44,074 bases of DNA from Chitinophagaceae bacterium (GTDB taxonomy: Bacteria > Bacteroidota > Bacteroidia > Chitinophagales > Chitinophagaceae). This document shows positions 1 through 8,337 of this stretch, piece by piece. Made by a program: the position numbers and the translations under genes. The notes below the pieces were generated by a model. It saw only the letters and a program-made list of their open reading frames with translations. It did no database searches and had not been told where the DNA came from. Positions within the stretch are counted from its first letter, which is position 1. Each line of letters begins with the position of its first letter. Location of the stretch: contig SHWX01000003.1 of the NCBI GenBank assembly GCA_009693615.1, forward strand, positions 1-44,074. Reading direction: 5' to 3'.

Positions 1-388
1 CAAATGCCAGGGCGCTTCCTAAATTAAATAGTCCATCAGAGCTACCAAACTTATAAGGCACCATGGCGCCTGTAAGTACAATGGTTTTGCCTTTGCAATG
101 CTTTGCTAAATAAGAGGCAGTGAGGGTTATGGTATCAGTGCCATGCGTAATTAAAATTTTATCTTCTTTAATTTCATTGCAGGCTGTAGCAATCATTTGT
201 CTGTCGGCTTCAATGAAGTCTAGGCTATCTTTCATCATAAGTGTAGTAATGGATAAATCTAATTTACTTCTACCTAATTGCAACATTTCATGTAAATGCG
301 TTTCTTTAAAGAATAAACTACCATTTAACTCATTGTACTCTTTATCAAAAGTACCCCCTGTAACAAAAACTTTAATAGTACTTGACAT
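1..388 (-). CDS. Asparaginase-family amidohydrolase (partial, cut by left window edge)
   Basis: The first 129 residues of a protein are visible; its C-terminal part lies outside the window. The frame starts at an ATG at 388 and stays open to base 1. Two hallmarks of type I/II L-asparaginases can be seen. The N-terminal nucleophile loop reads VTGGTFDK (residues 9-16; the Thr of GGT is the expected first nucleophile). The second catalytic loop reads ITHGTDT (residues 80-86; Thr and Asp of the GTDT triad). TGAMVP (106-111) also fits the family. There is no signal peptide, so it is probably cytoplasmic and hydrolyses Asn or a related amide to the acid and ammonia. The start lies only 4 bases after the stop of the esterase at 393-1271, so the two are almost certainly co-transcribed. 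Substrate preference cannot be judged from this fragment. Family assignment is sure. Confidence 0.9.
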   Translation of the reverse strand, partial: MSSTIKVFVTGGTFDKEYNELNGSLFFKETHLHEMLQLGRSKLDLSITTLMMKDSLDFIEADRQMIATACNEIKEDKILITHGTDTITLTASYLAKHCKGKTIVLTGAMVPYKFGSSDGLFNLGSALAF

Positions 389-392
389 AAAA

Positions 393-1271
393 TTATTTTT
401 GATGAAAGCTATCGCCAATGAAAGCTAAAGCGTCTATAATACCTGTTCTCCAATAGGTCCAATTATGGGCGCCATCCCTCATCCTAAATTCATGAGGTAC
501 ATTTTTAGTAGTCAGTGCTATGTGTAACTGCGCATTACCAATGGTTAAAAAATCGTCATCACCGCAGTCAATCCAATATTTAATAGAAGACAATTCTTCT
601 TTGGTCTTTTTTTCAATAATAGCTAAGGGGCTATTGCTTAACCAGGCTGGCGTTAAACGGTCTTTTCCTTTTAAATTTTTCCCCATTGAATTGCCAAACA
701 AACCATTGAACATATTTTCATCAAGATTAATAATATCGTTGTCTGTCCATACTGCTGCGCTTAAGGGAGCAGAAGCTGCAAATAAATTAGGATATTTAAG
801 AGCGTACATTAGTGCACCGTATCCACCCATGGAAAGACCAGCAATGCCTCTATATTTTCGCTCAGCTTTTACTTTGTATGTTTTTTCAATATGCGGGATT
901 AATTCTTTGATAAAAAAATCCTCGTAATTTAACTTACCATCTGCTGTATTAATATAAAAACTTGTAAAGCCATCGGGGGTTACAATAATCATAGGCGGAA
1001 TTTTACCTGCTTTAATGGCGTCATCCGCTAAGCGGTTCACTTCACCAAACTGAATCCAGCCATCATCTGCATCACCATAACCATGTAATAAATAAGTGAC
1101 AGGATAAGCGCGCTCACTCGTATAATAGTCGCTAGGTAAGAAAATGGAATAATGTACTTCTTTATTTAGGATGGTACTTTTTATGACTTGTTTTTCTTTA
1201 ACAAAACCTTGTGCAAAGCTTCCAATGACAAAACTGAAAACAAAAAGAAGTAGTAATTGTATTTTTTTCAT
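393..1271 (-). CDS. Secreted alpha/beta-hydrolase esterase (putative esterase family)
   Basis: This is a 292-residue exported serine hydrolase. A signal peptide covers about residues 1-20 and ends in FAQ. The esterase D / feruloyl-esterase-like fold is shown by LLHGYGD (61-67, oxyanion region), the nucleophile elbow GLSMGG (145-150, Ser147), an acid residue in CGDDDF (Asp238-240) and the catalytic His269 in DGAHNW. Length is normal for the family. Relatives include acyl-sugar and feruloyl esterases and tributyrin esterases, so the substrate is probably an ester of a carbohydrate or small acid; the sequence does not decide which. It is the first gene of a unit with the downstream asparaginase, which begins 4 bases after its stop. 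No clear promoter was found in the 63 bases before it. Confidence 0.88.
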   Translation of the reverse strand: MKKIQLLLLFVFSFVIGSFAQGFVKEKQVIKSTILNKEVHYSIFLPSDYYTSERAYPVTYLLHGYGDADDGWIQFGEVNRLADDAIKAGKIPPMIIVTPDGFTSFYINTADGKLNYEDFFIKELIPHIEKTYKVKAERKYRGIAGLSMGGYGALMYALKYPNLFAASAPLSAAVWTDNDIINLDENMFNGLFGNSMGKNLKGKDRLTPAWLSNSPLAIIEKKTKEELSSIKYWIDCGDDDFLTIGNAQLHIALTTKNVPHEFRMRDGAHNWTYWRTGIIDALAFIGDSFHQK

Positions 1272-1334
1272 AAGACCTAATTTATAAGTCTAAGATACAA
1301 AAAACAAGTTCCTGATAAAAGAATGTTTTATGAA

Positions 1335-2771
1335 TTAGTTTTTAGGCTTTAGGGGCTTATCAAACATATCTAATTTATCTTGAATAGGATTGTCGGAAAT
1401 AGATGCCGCTTGCAGTTTGTTGGCCCTTGAAACCGGTCTAGCACTGCCAATGGCACTGGCTTTATAAGCTACGGGGCCAATGATATTGAGTGCTTTATTT
1501 AAATAAGTTTCATTAGGGTCGCCTAATAATTTATAAGGGAGTACATCGTCCGTAAGTGCATAGTCTGGTAAAAACCCATTCACTGATCCGTAATCGGATT
1601 GGTCAAGTGCATTTAATATTTTAAAGGTGATGGGTTGTAAACCATAGTTCCATCTTTTAGCATTGTCAGTAATAGTAAAAGAACCTACATTTTTACCATA
1701 AGTATGTTCGCCAATTAAAATGACATTCATAAATGGTTTTAAATTATTAATGATAAGTTCACTAGCTGATGCAGTGCCAGTAGAAGTTAAAAAGAATACT
1801 CTATTTAAGGAACCGATATTATTAGACTCCATTTTAAAATTGGTGACAAGGGCTGATGCTCCATATTGTTTTATTACTTCCTTTGTATAAGCATCGTTGT
1901 ACTGTCTTTTATTCATCACTTTATCTACTTTACTAGCTAAGTCCTTCACCATTAAATTGGTTAATAAATCTGAACTAGAAACATAGCCACCACCATTATA
2001 ACGAAGGTCAATTACTAATTCATTGACTCCTTTTTGTTTAAACCTGCCAAATACAGCTCTTAAGCTATCATCGAAACTAGATAGGAATTGTAAGTAGGCA
2101 AAATAGCCAACTTTTTTACCTGCCCAATTAATAACCGTGTCTTGTAAAATGGGATTGGTTTGTAATTCAACTTTAGTAACGGTTATAGTTTTACCTGTAC
2201 TGCTAAATACTTTATTATCATAAGCACCTAAACCTAATTTCAAGGTTTGATTTTGTAATACTGAACTATAATTTGAGGAAGTGACGGTTTTGTCATCTAC
2301 CGATAAAATGATATCTCCTCTTTTCAATCCATTTTTTTCAGCAGGACTTCCTTTTAATACATAGGCTATCACCAAGGCTACATTTACTTTTGCATCATCG
2401 GTATAAAAAGCACTCACTCGAATACCTAAAACGGTATTAATACCATTTAATTGGTTTATTAAATTGGCGGAACTACTATCTATCCAAGAAAAACGATCGG
2501 TGGTTTTATATTCATATAAAATACTATAAAAATAATCCATAGGATTACTACTGGTATTGGTTTTAGCTAAAGCCGGCATTTTATCAGGCCATAAATAATA
2601 GGCTGTCATATTTTCATGAATCCAGGTATTAATATCGGTATTGGTAATTTTTGTTACAGTGGTATTATCTACTACAGGCGCTACAGGTGTTTCAGGAATG
2701 GTCGTAACCGTTTTATTACAAGCCATAGCCCCCATAAATAAAAACCCAATAAGTAATTTCTTTAGTTGCAT
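1335..2771 (-). CDS. S41-family (C-terminal processing type) peptidase, lipoprotein
   Basis: This 478-residue protein has a lipoprotein signal peptide with lipobox GAMAC (Cys18), so it should be membrane anchored on the periplasmic side or in the outer membrane. After a short linker, an N-terminal cap (about 40-115) is followed by a PDZ domain (about 115-200; GSPAEKNGLKRGDIIL is typical). The S41 tail-specific protease core follows: DLRYNGGG (255-262), TSTGTASASE (329-338) and TYGKN (357-361). Ser335 and Lys360 sit 25 residues apart, as in the Ser-Lys dyad of C-terminal processing proteases. Bacteroidota have many such PDZ-S41 lipoproteins of unknown target. It probably has its own promoter in the divergent gap 2772-2886, though no clean element for this strand is visible. 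Confidence 0.9.
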   Translation of the reverse strand: MQLKKLLIGFLFMGAMACNKTVTTIPETPVAPVVDNTTVTKITNTDINTWIHENMTAYYLWPDKMPALAKTNTSSNPMDYFYSILYEYKTTDRFSWIDSSSANLINQLNGINTVLGIRVSAFYTDDAKVNVALVIAYVLKGSPAEKNGLKRGDIILSVDDKTVTSSNYSSVLQNQTLKLGLGAYDNKVFSSTGKTITVTKVELQTNPILQDTVINWAGKKVGYFAYLQFLSSFDDSLRAVFGRFKQKGVNELVIDLRYNGGGYVSSSDLLTNLMVKDLASKVDKVMNKRQYNDAYTKEVIKQYGASALVTNFKMESNNIGSLNRVFFLTSTGTASASELIINNLKPFMNVILIGEHTYGKNVGSFTITDNAKRWNYGLQPITFKILNALDQSDYGSVNGFLPDYALTDDVLPYKLLGDPNETYLNKALNIIGPVAYKASAIGSARPVSRANKLQAASISDNPIQDKLDMFDKPLKPKN

Positions 2772-2831
2772 GCTATTATGTTTTAAAGGTTAAATTTAAG
2801 AAATTTATATGATTCTAGGCTTTAATTATCT

Positions 2832-2839
2832 TAATTTTG
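2832..2839 (+). promoter_or_regulatory. Bacteroidota -7 element upstream of the DUF1684 gene
   Basis: TAATTTTG matches the Bacteroidota sigma-ABfr -7 consensus TAnnTTTG. It lies 47 bases before the ATG at 2887. No TTG was seen at the expected -33 distance. An inverted repeat, TAGAA-4-TTCTA (2847-2860), follows directly, near the predicted transcript start, and could be an operator or leader hairpin. Confidence 0.5.
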
Positions 2840-2886
2840 TGAGACCTAGAAGTATTTCTACGTGCATTACAGATACAGACTAATAA

Positions 2887-3777
2887 ATGAAAAAAATAAT
2901 ATATACTTTACTGCTTTTAAACTCCTTTTTTTTAACGAAAGCTCAAAAATCAAATACGTATACGAAGTCTGTCAATAATTGGCATAAAGCCCGTATAGCC
3001 GATTTAAAAACGCCTAATGGCTGGTTGAATTTAGAAGGCCTTTTCTGGTTACATAAGGGAACAAATACTTTAGGGAAAAAAGAGGGTAGTGATTGCAGGT
3101 ATGACAATGCCGTTTTCCCCGCTGTATTAGGTTCATTTATTTATGAAGGCGATTCAGTATTATGGATGAATAGCACAAATAATGCTATTAAAGTGAACGG
3201 TGTATTAGTGAATGGAACAAAACCTGTAAAAGTATTTTCTAAAGAAGAGCAAGCTATTACTATGTCATGGTCGCATTTCATTTGGACCATTATAAAAAGA
3301 GAAGATAAAATTGGCGTTAGGTTTAGAAATTTAAAAGCAAAAACTTTAGTGAATTTTAAAGGCATAGAGCGATTTCCTATTGACGCTAATTGGCGTGTAA
3401 AGGCGAGCATGGTGGCGCCTTCACAAAACTTATTAATGATTACCAATATACTTGGTCAAACTACTGCAACAAAAGCAGCAGGCAAATTAATATTTACCAT
3501 TCATAATAAAGAGTATTCATTAGATGTGATTGATGAAGGAGAGCCTAAATTTTTTATTGTATTTGCTGATGAAACCGCAGGCAAAACTACTTACGGAGCA
3601 GGTCGTTTTATTGAATTAACTAAACCCGATGCTTTAGGCAATACTGAAATTGATTTCAATAATGCCTATAATCCGCCTTGCGCCTTTACTGAATTTGCTA
3701 CCTGCCCCTTACCTCCGCCACAGAATAGATTAAAACTAGCCATTACAGCAGGTGAAAAAAATTATGGTAATCACTAG
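2887..3777 (+). CDS. DUF1684 domain-containing protein
   Basis: This 296-residue protein has a signal peptide of about 20 residues (ending in LTKAQ). The rest matches the DUF1684 family: WLNLEGLFWL near residues 46-55 and the invariant C-terminal block with NPPCAFTEFATCPLPPPQNR and an AITAGEKNY tail. The PCAF...CPLPPPQN block probably forms the functional site, but no activity is established for the family to my knowledge. The protein should be periplasmic. It is transcribed alone or with the dehydrogenase that starts 23 bases after its stop; a separate -7 element there suggests the latter has its own promoter. Confidence 0.88.
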   Translation: MKKIIYTLLLLNSFFLTKAQKSNTYTKSVNNWHKARIADLKTPNGWLNLEGLFWLHKGTNTLGKKEGSDCRYDNAVFPAVLGSFIYEGDSVLWMNSTNNAIKVNGVLVNGTKPVKVFSKEEQAITMSWSHFIWTIIKREDKIGVRFRNLKAKTLVNFKGIERFPIDANWRVKASMVAPSQNLLMITNILGQTTATKAAGKLIFTIHNKEYSLDVIDEGEPKFFIVFADETAGKTTYGAGRFIELTKPDALGNTEIDFNNAYNPPCAFTEFATCPLPPPQNRLKLAITAGEKNYGNH

Positions 3778-3786
3778 TTGGTCCGT

Positions 3787-3794
3787 TACCTTTG
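3787..3794 (+). promoter_or_regulatory. -7 promoter element immediately before the nucleotide-sugar dehydrogenase
   Basis: TACCTTTG is a full match to TAnnTTTG. Only six bases separate it from the ATG at 3801, so a transcript starting at the usual distance would have almost no leader. No convincing -33 TTG was found at 19-base spacing. Confidence 0.45.
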
Positions 3795-3800
3795 AAATAG

Positions 3801-5072
3801 ATGACTCAAAATCAAACCATATCACCCACCATAGCCATAGTAGGCCTAGGTTATGTAGGCTTACCACTTGCCCTCGCTTTTGCTAAGAAGTATACAGTCA
3901 TTGGTTTTGATATTAATGAAACGAGGGTAAAGGATTTACAAAATGGGAAGGACATTACCTTAGAATGTACAGAGGCCGAAATCAAAAATACGAAACATTT
4001 AACTTTTACGAGTTCGCTTAGTTCTATTAAAGACGCTACTATATTTATTGTAACGGTACCCACTCCGTTAGATGCAGATAAGCGCCCTAATTTAAAACCA
4101 TTATTAGAAGCAACTGCCATGATAGGTTCGGTTTTAAAAAAAGAAGATGTAGTTATTTATGAAAGCACAGTGTATCCTGGTTGCACCGAAGAAGACTGCG
4201 TTCCAGTTTTAGAAAAACAAAGTAGTTTAGTTTTTAATAAAAATTTTTATGTTGGGTATTCTCCAGAGAGAATAAATCCGGGTGATAAAGTACATACACT
4301 TACTACTATTAAAAAATTAACAGCAGGCTCTACACCAGAGATAGCTGATAAGGTAGATGCACTTTATGCAAGTATAATTACAGCAGGTACTTTTAAAGTA
4401 TCTAGTATAAAAGTGGCAGAGGCGGCTAAGTCAATTGAAAATGCACAACGTGATATTAATATTTCTTTTGTGAATGAGCTAGCACTCATATTTGATAGAA
4501 TGAATATTGATACGCATGAAGTATTAGAAGCTGCTGCTACTAAATGGAATTTTCTACCTTTTAAGCCAGGCTTAGTGGGCGGACATTGTATTGGAGTAGA
4601 TCCTTATTATTTAGCAAGTAAGGCTACAAGTTTGGGGTATCATCCGCAAGTAATATTATCGGGAAGAAATGTGAATGATCAAATGAGCAATTTTGTGACT
4701 GAAAAATTAATTCAATTATTAAGTGGTAATGGTATTAATGCTAAAGGCGCCAAGGCATTAATACTGGGTATAAGCTTTAAAGAGAATTGCCCTGATATCA
4801 GAAATTCAAAAGCCTTTGAAATTCATGCCCAGCTTAGAGCTGCGGGCATGGAAGTGGATGCCTTTGACCCTTATGCAAATGCATTAGAAGTGAAGCAAAA
4901 ACATGCTATTGATTTAGTGACTGCCTTGGGAAAATATGATGTGATTGTACTTGTGGTTGCCCACGATTTTTTCAAGTCATTGGATTATACAAGCCTGAAG
5001 CGCTCAGATAAAACTGTCATTTACGATATCAAGGCCTTCTTGGATAGAAGCATTGTTACAGCAAGATTATAA
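3801..5072 (+). CDS. tviB: UDP-N-acetylglucosamine/UDP-glucose-type nucleotide-sugar 6-dehydrogenase (TviB/WbpA group)
   Basis: This cytoplasmic 423-residue enzyme oxidises the C6 hydroxyl of a UDP-sugar twice, using NAD, to give the uronic acid. The Rossmann nucleotide-binding motif is GLGYVGLPLA (residues 15-24). VTVPTP (84-89) and YESTVYPG (120-127) are typical of the family. The catalytic cysteine is Cys263 in GGHCIGVDPYYL, the wording seen in the UDP-GlcNAc dehydrogenase (TviB/WbpA/WecC) branch rather than UDP-glucose dehydrogenases, so UDP-HexNAc is the likelier substrate (inference). The C-terminal domain GISFKENCPDIRNSK (323-337) is also diagnostic. Such genes usually sit in capsule or O-antigen clusters, but no glycosyltransferase, flippase or epimerase lies nearby. 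No terminator was seen in the 42 bases after it. Confidence 0.92.
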   Translation: MTQNQTISPTIAIVGLGYVGLPLALAFAKKYTVIGFDINETRVKDLQNGKDITLECTEAEIKNTKHLTFTSSLSSIKDATIFIVTVPTPLDADKRPNLKPLLEATAMIGSVLKKEDVVIYESTVYPGCTEEDCVPVLEKQSSLVFNKNFYVGYSPERINPGDKVHTLTTIKKLTAGSTPEIADKVDALYASIITAGTFKVSSIKVAEAAKSIENAQRDINISFVNELALIFDRMNIDTHEVLEAAATKWNFLPFKPGLVGGHCIGVDPYYLASKATSLGYHPQVILSGRNVNDQMSNFVTEKLIQLLSGNGINAKGAKALILGISFKENCPDIRNSKAFEIHAQLRAAGMEVDAFDPYANALEVKQKHAIDLVTALGKYDVIVLVVAHDFFKSLDYTSLKRSDKTVIYDIKAFLDRSIVTARL

Positions 5073-5114
5073 AACTTGCTCTTTATTATTACTTATTTAA
5101 AACTAATAATTGTA

Positions 5115-7190
5115 CTACTGAGGATGATAAGTACGCTTCGCATTTTTTAACACTTCGTTTTTATCCAAGGTCATTTTTTTCACTTGCTGGGCTTGATACA
5201 TGGCACGTTGGTCGGCATAATGTGCATCTCCTTTATTAGAGCTTGCTCCAAAAGTATTTACTGATTCTATTAACGGCAAGCCTCCGTCTTTAGGAAAGCG
5301 AACAAATTCAATATAGGCATCACCGCTATTCATTTTTCTTTGCCCTGCACCATAAGGTTGAGTTTGCACTGCTGCGATTACATCGGGCATCCCACCTTGT
5401 GGCCAGTTCTCATCGCCTCTTACTAGTCTTTGCATTTCACCTAAGGTAACGTCAAGTCTATTATAATTTTTCATTAAAAAATCATAAATATATTGATAGG
5501 TAGCAATCGCTTCTTGCATGTTTAATTTATCATTTTTTCTTCCCTCCATTAATTTAGGTATTTCATAATAAGCTAAATTATAAATTAGCGCCCCATTACT
5601 TTCAGGGTTGGTATTGTGGTCCCAATTCTTTAAAGCTTTAATAATTGGAGACAGTGTTGGATATTTATTTTCATCTATTAAAAACATAGTATCTGCCGTA
5701 AAGCCATAAGGGAATAAAATAGTTGCAGGTAATTGACGATCAAATTTGATACGCTTTAAATCGGCGTAGGAAATTTTTTCTAATGGGTCTATTAAATCCT
5801 TGGCACGGCGGCTTCTATTGTCATGGTATAATTCATAACCATCATTGGCATCAAAATTTTTAGGGTCTAAATTTTCATTCTCTGCAGTGGCTAAAAAAGG
5901 AGAGTGATTCATGTTAATTAAATATCCACTTTTAGGATTTGTGTATTGAGGAAACTCGTTTAAAGGTTTAAACTTTGTCCATAGCGTTGCCCTTGTATTG
6001 CCTGGTAGCGTTGAATTCCAGTGGTAGCTGGTATCTGCATTTCGATATGGCATTTTTCCACTAGAGATATAAAATATAGTATCGGACTTATCGGCATACA
6101 TAATATTAAACATAGCTAAATGGTTCTGCGCCACCGCCGTTTTAAATTCAGTAAAATTAGTAGCCCTATTCATCGCATACCATTGTTGTAAAGCGCCCGC
6201 ATCCATCAGGGCAGGTAAACGCATCGAAAAATATTTTCCTTCAGGGGTTTTAGCGGTTGGTCCGTATATAGAAGTGTATGCCATTTTAGAAATAGGAAAA
6301 GGAATGCCTTTAATACTTAATTTAATTTTTCTTTTTTCAAGTGCAAGCCACTCGCTATCTACTTTATATTGTCCTTTATGTGCTTTGTCGGTTTCTAATT
6401 GGTAGATATCTATTTTATCTTGAAAGTTAACTGTATGTGCCCATGCTAAATTAGGAGTCGTACCATGAAAAATTAAGGGACCGCCTGGAAATAAACCTCC
6501 TAAAATATTCCAGCCTTCTTCACTTTGTAAATGTGCTTCATAAAAAGCAGTAGCGCCTTCAATGGGTTGATGCGCGTTAATCACCAACATATTTTCACCT
6601 GTTGTGGATTTACTTGAATGTACTGCAATGGTATTAGAACCTTCTCCAGTCATACCTGCTAAATGTGCAATAGAACCATTGAGTATTTTAGGTAAGGTTC
6701 TATCCACGCCACAAAAAACGGCTACAGAAAAAACAGTAGTAGCTAAATAGTCTTCAATAGTAATGGGAAATACATTTTTGTTTAATACTTTATCGGGATG
6801 CGCTTTGGCAAATGCTTCTAAGCCTGCTAAATAACCTTTTACTAGTAAAATAAGTTTAGGGTCTAGGCTATTTATTTGAGCAAGTACAGTGGCCTTTGTA
6901 TTTAATAAACCAAATACATAATCAACAGGAGCCCCTTTTTTGCCTAAATAAGTAGCTAACTTTCCTTTACCTGTTAAAATAAGGGTTTGAATGGTGGTAA
7001 AATCGTCCTCGGCATGTGCCCAAGCTAGGCCATAGGCCACTTCAGGGTCGGTGGGTGCAAAAATATGCGGCACTCCATAAGTATCTCTAGCAATGGTAAT
7101 TTTATCTACACGAATAAGGGGCTCACTACTTGATTGAGCAATAGCGAATTGTTGTAATAAAATACAAAGAGAGAATAATAGAATACGCAT
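5115..7190 (-). CDS. Penicillin-acylase-family (Ntn) secreted amidohydrolase, paralogue 1
   Basis: This 691-residue protein has a signal peptide of about 19 residues ending in AIAQ. Members of this N-terminal-nucleophile family are autocleaved into two chains, exposing a catalytic Ser that attacks amide bonds of acylated amines (penicillins, acyl-homoserine lactones, N-acyl amino acids). The processing site is GEG/SNT, placing the nucleophile at Ser185. Downstream are the usual INAHQPIEG and WNILGGLFPGGPLIFHG blocks and, far on, HDNRSRRAKDLI. The N-terminal IARDTYGVPHIFA (33-45) is the typical opening. Length is slightly short but within the family. It seems monocistronic. The second paralogue at 12698-14905 is clearly diverged, so the two probably act on different substrates. 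Assignment to the family is firm; the substrate is unknown. Confidence 0.9.
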   Translation of the reverse strand: MRILLFSLCILLQQFAIAQSSSEPLIRVDKITIARDTYGVPHIFAPTDPEVAYGLAWAHAEDDFTTIQTLILTGKGKLATYLGKKGAPVDYVFGLLNTKATVLAQINSLDPKLILLVKGYLAGLEAFAKAHPDKVLNKNVFPITIEDYLATTVFSVAVFCGVDRTLPKILNGSIAHLAGMTGEGSNTIAVHSSKSTTGENMLVINAHQPIEGATAFYEAHLQSEEGWNILGGLFPGGPLIFHGTTPNLAWAHTVNFQDKIDIYQLETDKAHKGQYKVDSEWLALEKRKIKLSIKGIPFPISKMAYTSIYGPTAKTPEGKYFSMRLPALMDAGALQQWYAMNRATNFTEFKTAVAQNHLAMFNIMYADKSDTIFYISSGKMPYRNADTSYHWNSTLPGNTRATLWTKFKPLNEFPQYTNPKSGYLINMNHSPFLATAENENLDPKNFDANDGYELYHDNRSRRAKDLIDPLEKISYADLKRIKFDRQLPATILFPYGFTADTMFLIDENKYPTLSPIIKALKNWDHNTNPESNGALIYNLAYYEIPKLMEGRKNDKLNMQEAIATYQYIYDFLMKNYNRLDVTLGEMQRLVRGDENWPQGGMPDVIAAVQTQPYGAGQRKMNSGDAYIEFVRFPKDGGLPLIESVNTFGASSNKGDAHYADQRAMYQAQQVKKMTLDKNEVLKNAKRTYHPQ

Positions 7191-7246
7191 GAAAGAGATA
7201 TTTAGGCTTAATTATAATTTCAACGGTGTAATTTATAGAAACTATC

Positions 7247-7254
7247 TAAATTTG
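7247..7254 (+). promoter_or_regulatory. -7 promoter element of the HAD gene
   Basis: TAAATTTG fits the Bacteroidota -7 consensus and ends 28 bases before the ATG at 7283, a sensible leader length. No good -33 TTG is seen at the expected distance. Confidence 0.5.
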
Positions 7255-7282
7255 CAATAGTTAATAATTAAAATAGATAACA

Positions 7283-7624
7283 ATGATTGAATCCAAAAGG
7301 TTTGGTTCGAAGAAAGCACTAATTGATATAGATGAAACCATCTGCTTTTATTCAGACAAGCGTGTATATGAGCTAGCTGAACCTAATTTTGAAAATGTGG
7401 CTAAGATTAATAAACTATACGATGAAGGTTGGCATATTACTTATTGGACTGGCAGGGGAGAAAGCTCAAAGCGAGATTTAAGAGGCCTTACTTTAGAACA
7501 GTTAAATAAATGGGGCTGTAAGTTTCATGACTTAATTACTGGCTACGACCCTAATGGAGGCCCTACTAAACCCAACTTTGATTTAGTGATTGATGATAAG
7601 GCTAAGAGGATAGAGGAGCTTTAA
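7283..7624 (+). CDS. Minimal HAD-superfamily phosphatase-like protein
   Basis: This small (113-residue) cytoplasmic protein carries all four HAD motifs with no cap domain: motif I DIDET (Asp15 nucleophile, Asp17 acid/base), motif II YWTGRG (Thr56), motif III Lys96 and motif IV VIDDKA (Asp104, Asp105). The arrangement resembles small capsule-biosynthesis-type HAD phosphatases. The catalytic residues appear intact, so it should be an active phosphohydrolase on a phospho-sugar or phosphoprotein, but the substrate cannot be read from sequence. Its last 23 bases overlap the 3' end of the opposite-strand membrane protein gene. The start ATG follows an A-rich leader without a clear Shine-Dalgarno. 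Confidence 0.82.
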   Translation: MIESKRFGSKKALIDIDETICFYSDKRVYELAEPNFENVAKINKLYDEGWHITYWTGRGESSKRDLRGLTLEQLNKWGCKFHDLITGYDPNGGPTKPNFDLVIDDKAKRIEEL

Positions 7625-8321
7625 TAGCTTGCTTATTTTTTTTAGCAAAGGGTAAATAGAAAACCCAGAAATGAACCAAGGCAACAGCTTCAAATATTAA
7701 TATATAATAAGGCCATTCTCCTATTACAAATGGGTTGTTTACTGCTGGCTTGGCCGATAAATACATATAATTAGCACCCACCGTATGATTAACAATACTT
7801 ATGCCAATGGCTACTAATTGTGTGTAGCCTAATACCCATAACCAAGACTTTGGTCGGGGTACAAAGTTCAAATGAACAATCATATAAATAATAACTAATA
7901 GCAAACCACCGTGGTCTATAAAGTAGGCGTAAAAATTATAACCTTCCATGCCTGCTGTAAGTTCGGGAGTGAGTAAAGCATGTATACCACCGGCTAATCC
8001 CCAGTAGTAAAGGCATTCAGCCAACCACTGCTTATAATTAATAAGTGTGGTAATACATAAAAAATAACTAATACTACATAAATGAACAGGTAAGCTTTGT
8101 TGCAAGTTCCAATAGCCTGTTGAATAAACGTAATAATTTTCTACAATATAATTTATGCCAAAAAATAAGGCAATAAAATTAGCGTAAGTTTTAGGTTGAA
8201 TTTTTTTAAAATGCAAAGGTGCTCTTACAACAATAGTAATAATGAGTATGACCATTATAATACATTTCCACCAAAAAAGGGAGAAAGGTTCAATAAAAGC
8301 AGGCGGATGAAATTTTCCCAT
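7602..8321 (-). CDS. TIGR02206 (YwaF-type) integral membrane protein
   Basis: This is a 239-residue multi-pass membrane protein with about seven hydrophobic segments. The motif LPVHLCSIS around residues 77-85, followed by a second acidic/aromatic segment, is typical of the TIGR02206/YwaF family of unknown function. An open frame extends upstream to an ATG at 8393, but that would overlap the DUF1080 gene by 56 bases and prefix 24 residues that do not fit the family. The ATG at 8321 leaves 16 bases after the DUF1080 stop and is preferred. It is likely co-transcribed with DUF1080. The 3' end overlaps the HAD gene on the other strand by 23 bases. Confidence 0.8.
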   Translation of the reverse strand: MGKFHPPAFIEPFSLFWWKCIIMVILIITIVVRAPLHFKKIQPKTYANFIALFFGINYIVENYYVYSTGYWNLQQSLPVHLCSISYFLCITTLINYKQWLAECLYYWGLAGGIHALLTPELTAGMEGYNFYAYFIDHGGLLLVIIYMIVHLNFVPRPKSWLWVLGYTQLVAIGISIVNHTVGANYMYLSAKPAVNNPFVIGEWPYYILIFEAVALVHFWVFYLPFAKKNKQAIKAPLSS

Positions 8322-8337
8322 TATAATAATTATAAAA

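Noticed and set aside
520-927. Open frame opposite the esterase
   Set aside because: It is the shadow of a well-supported enzyme gene on the other strand.
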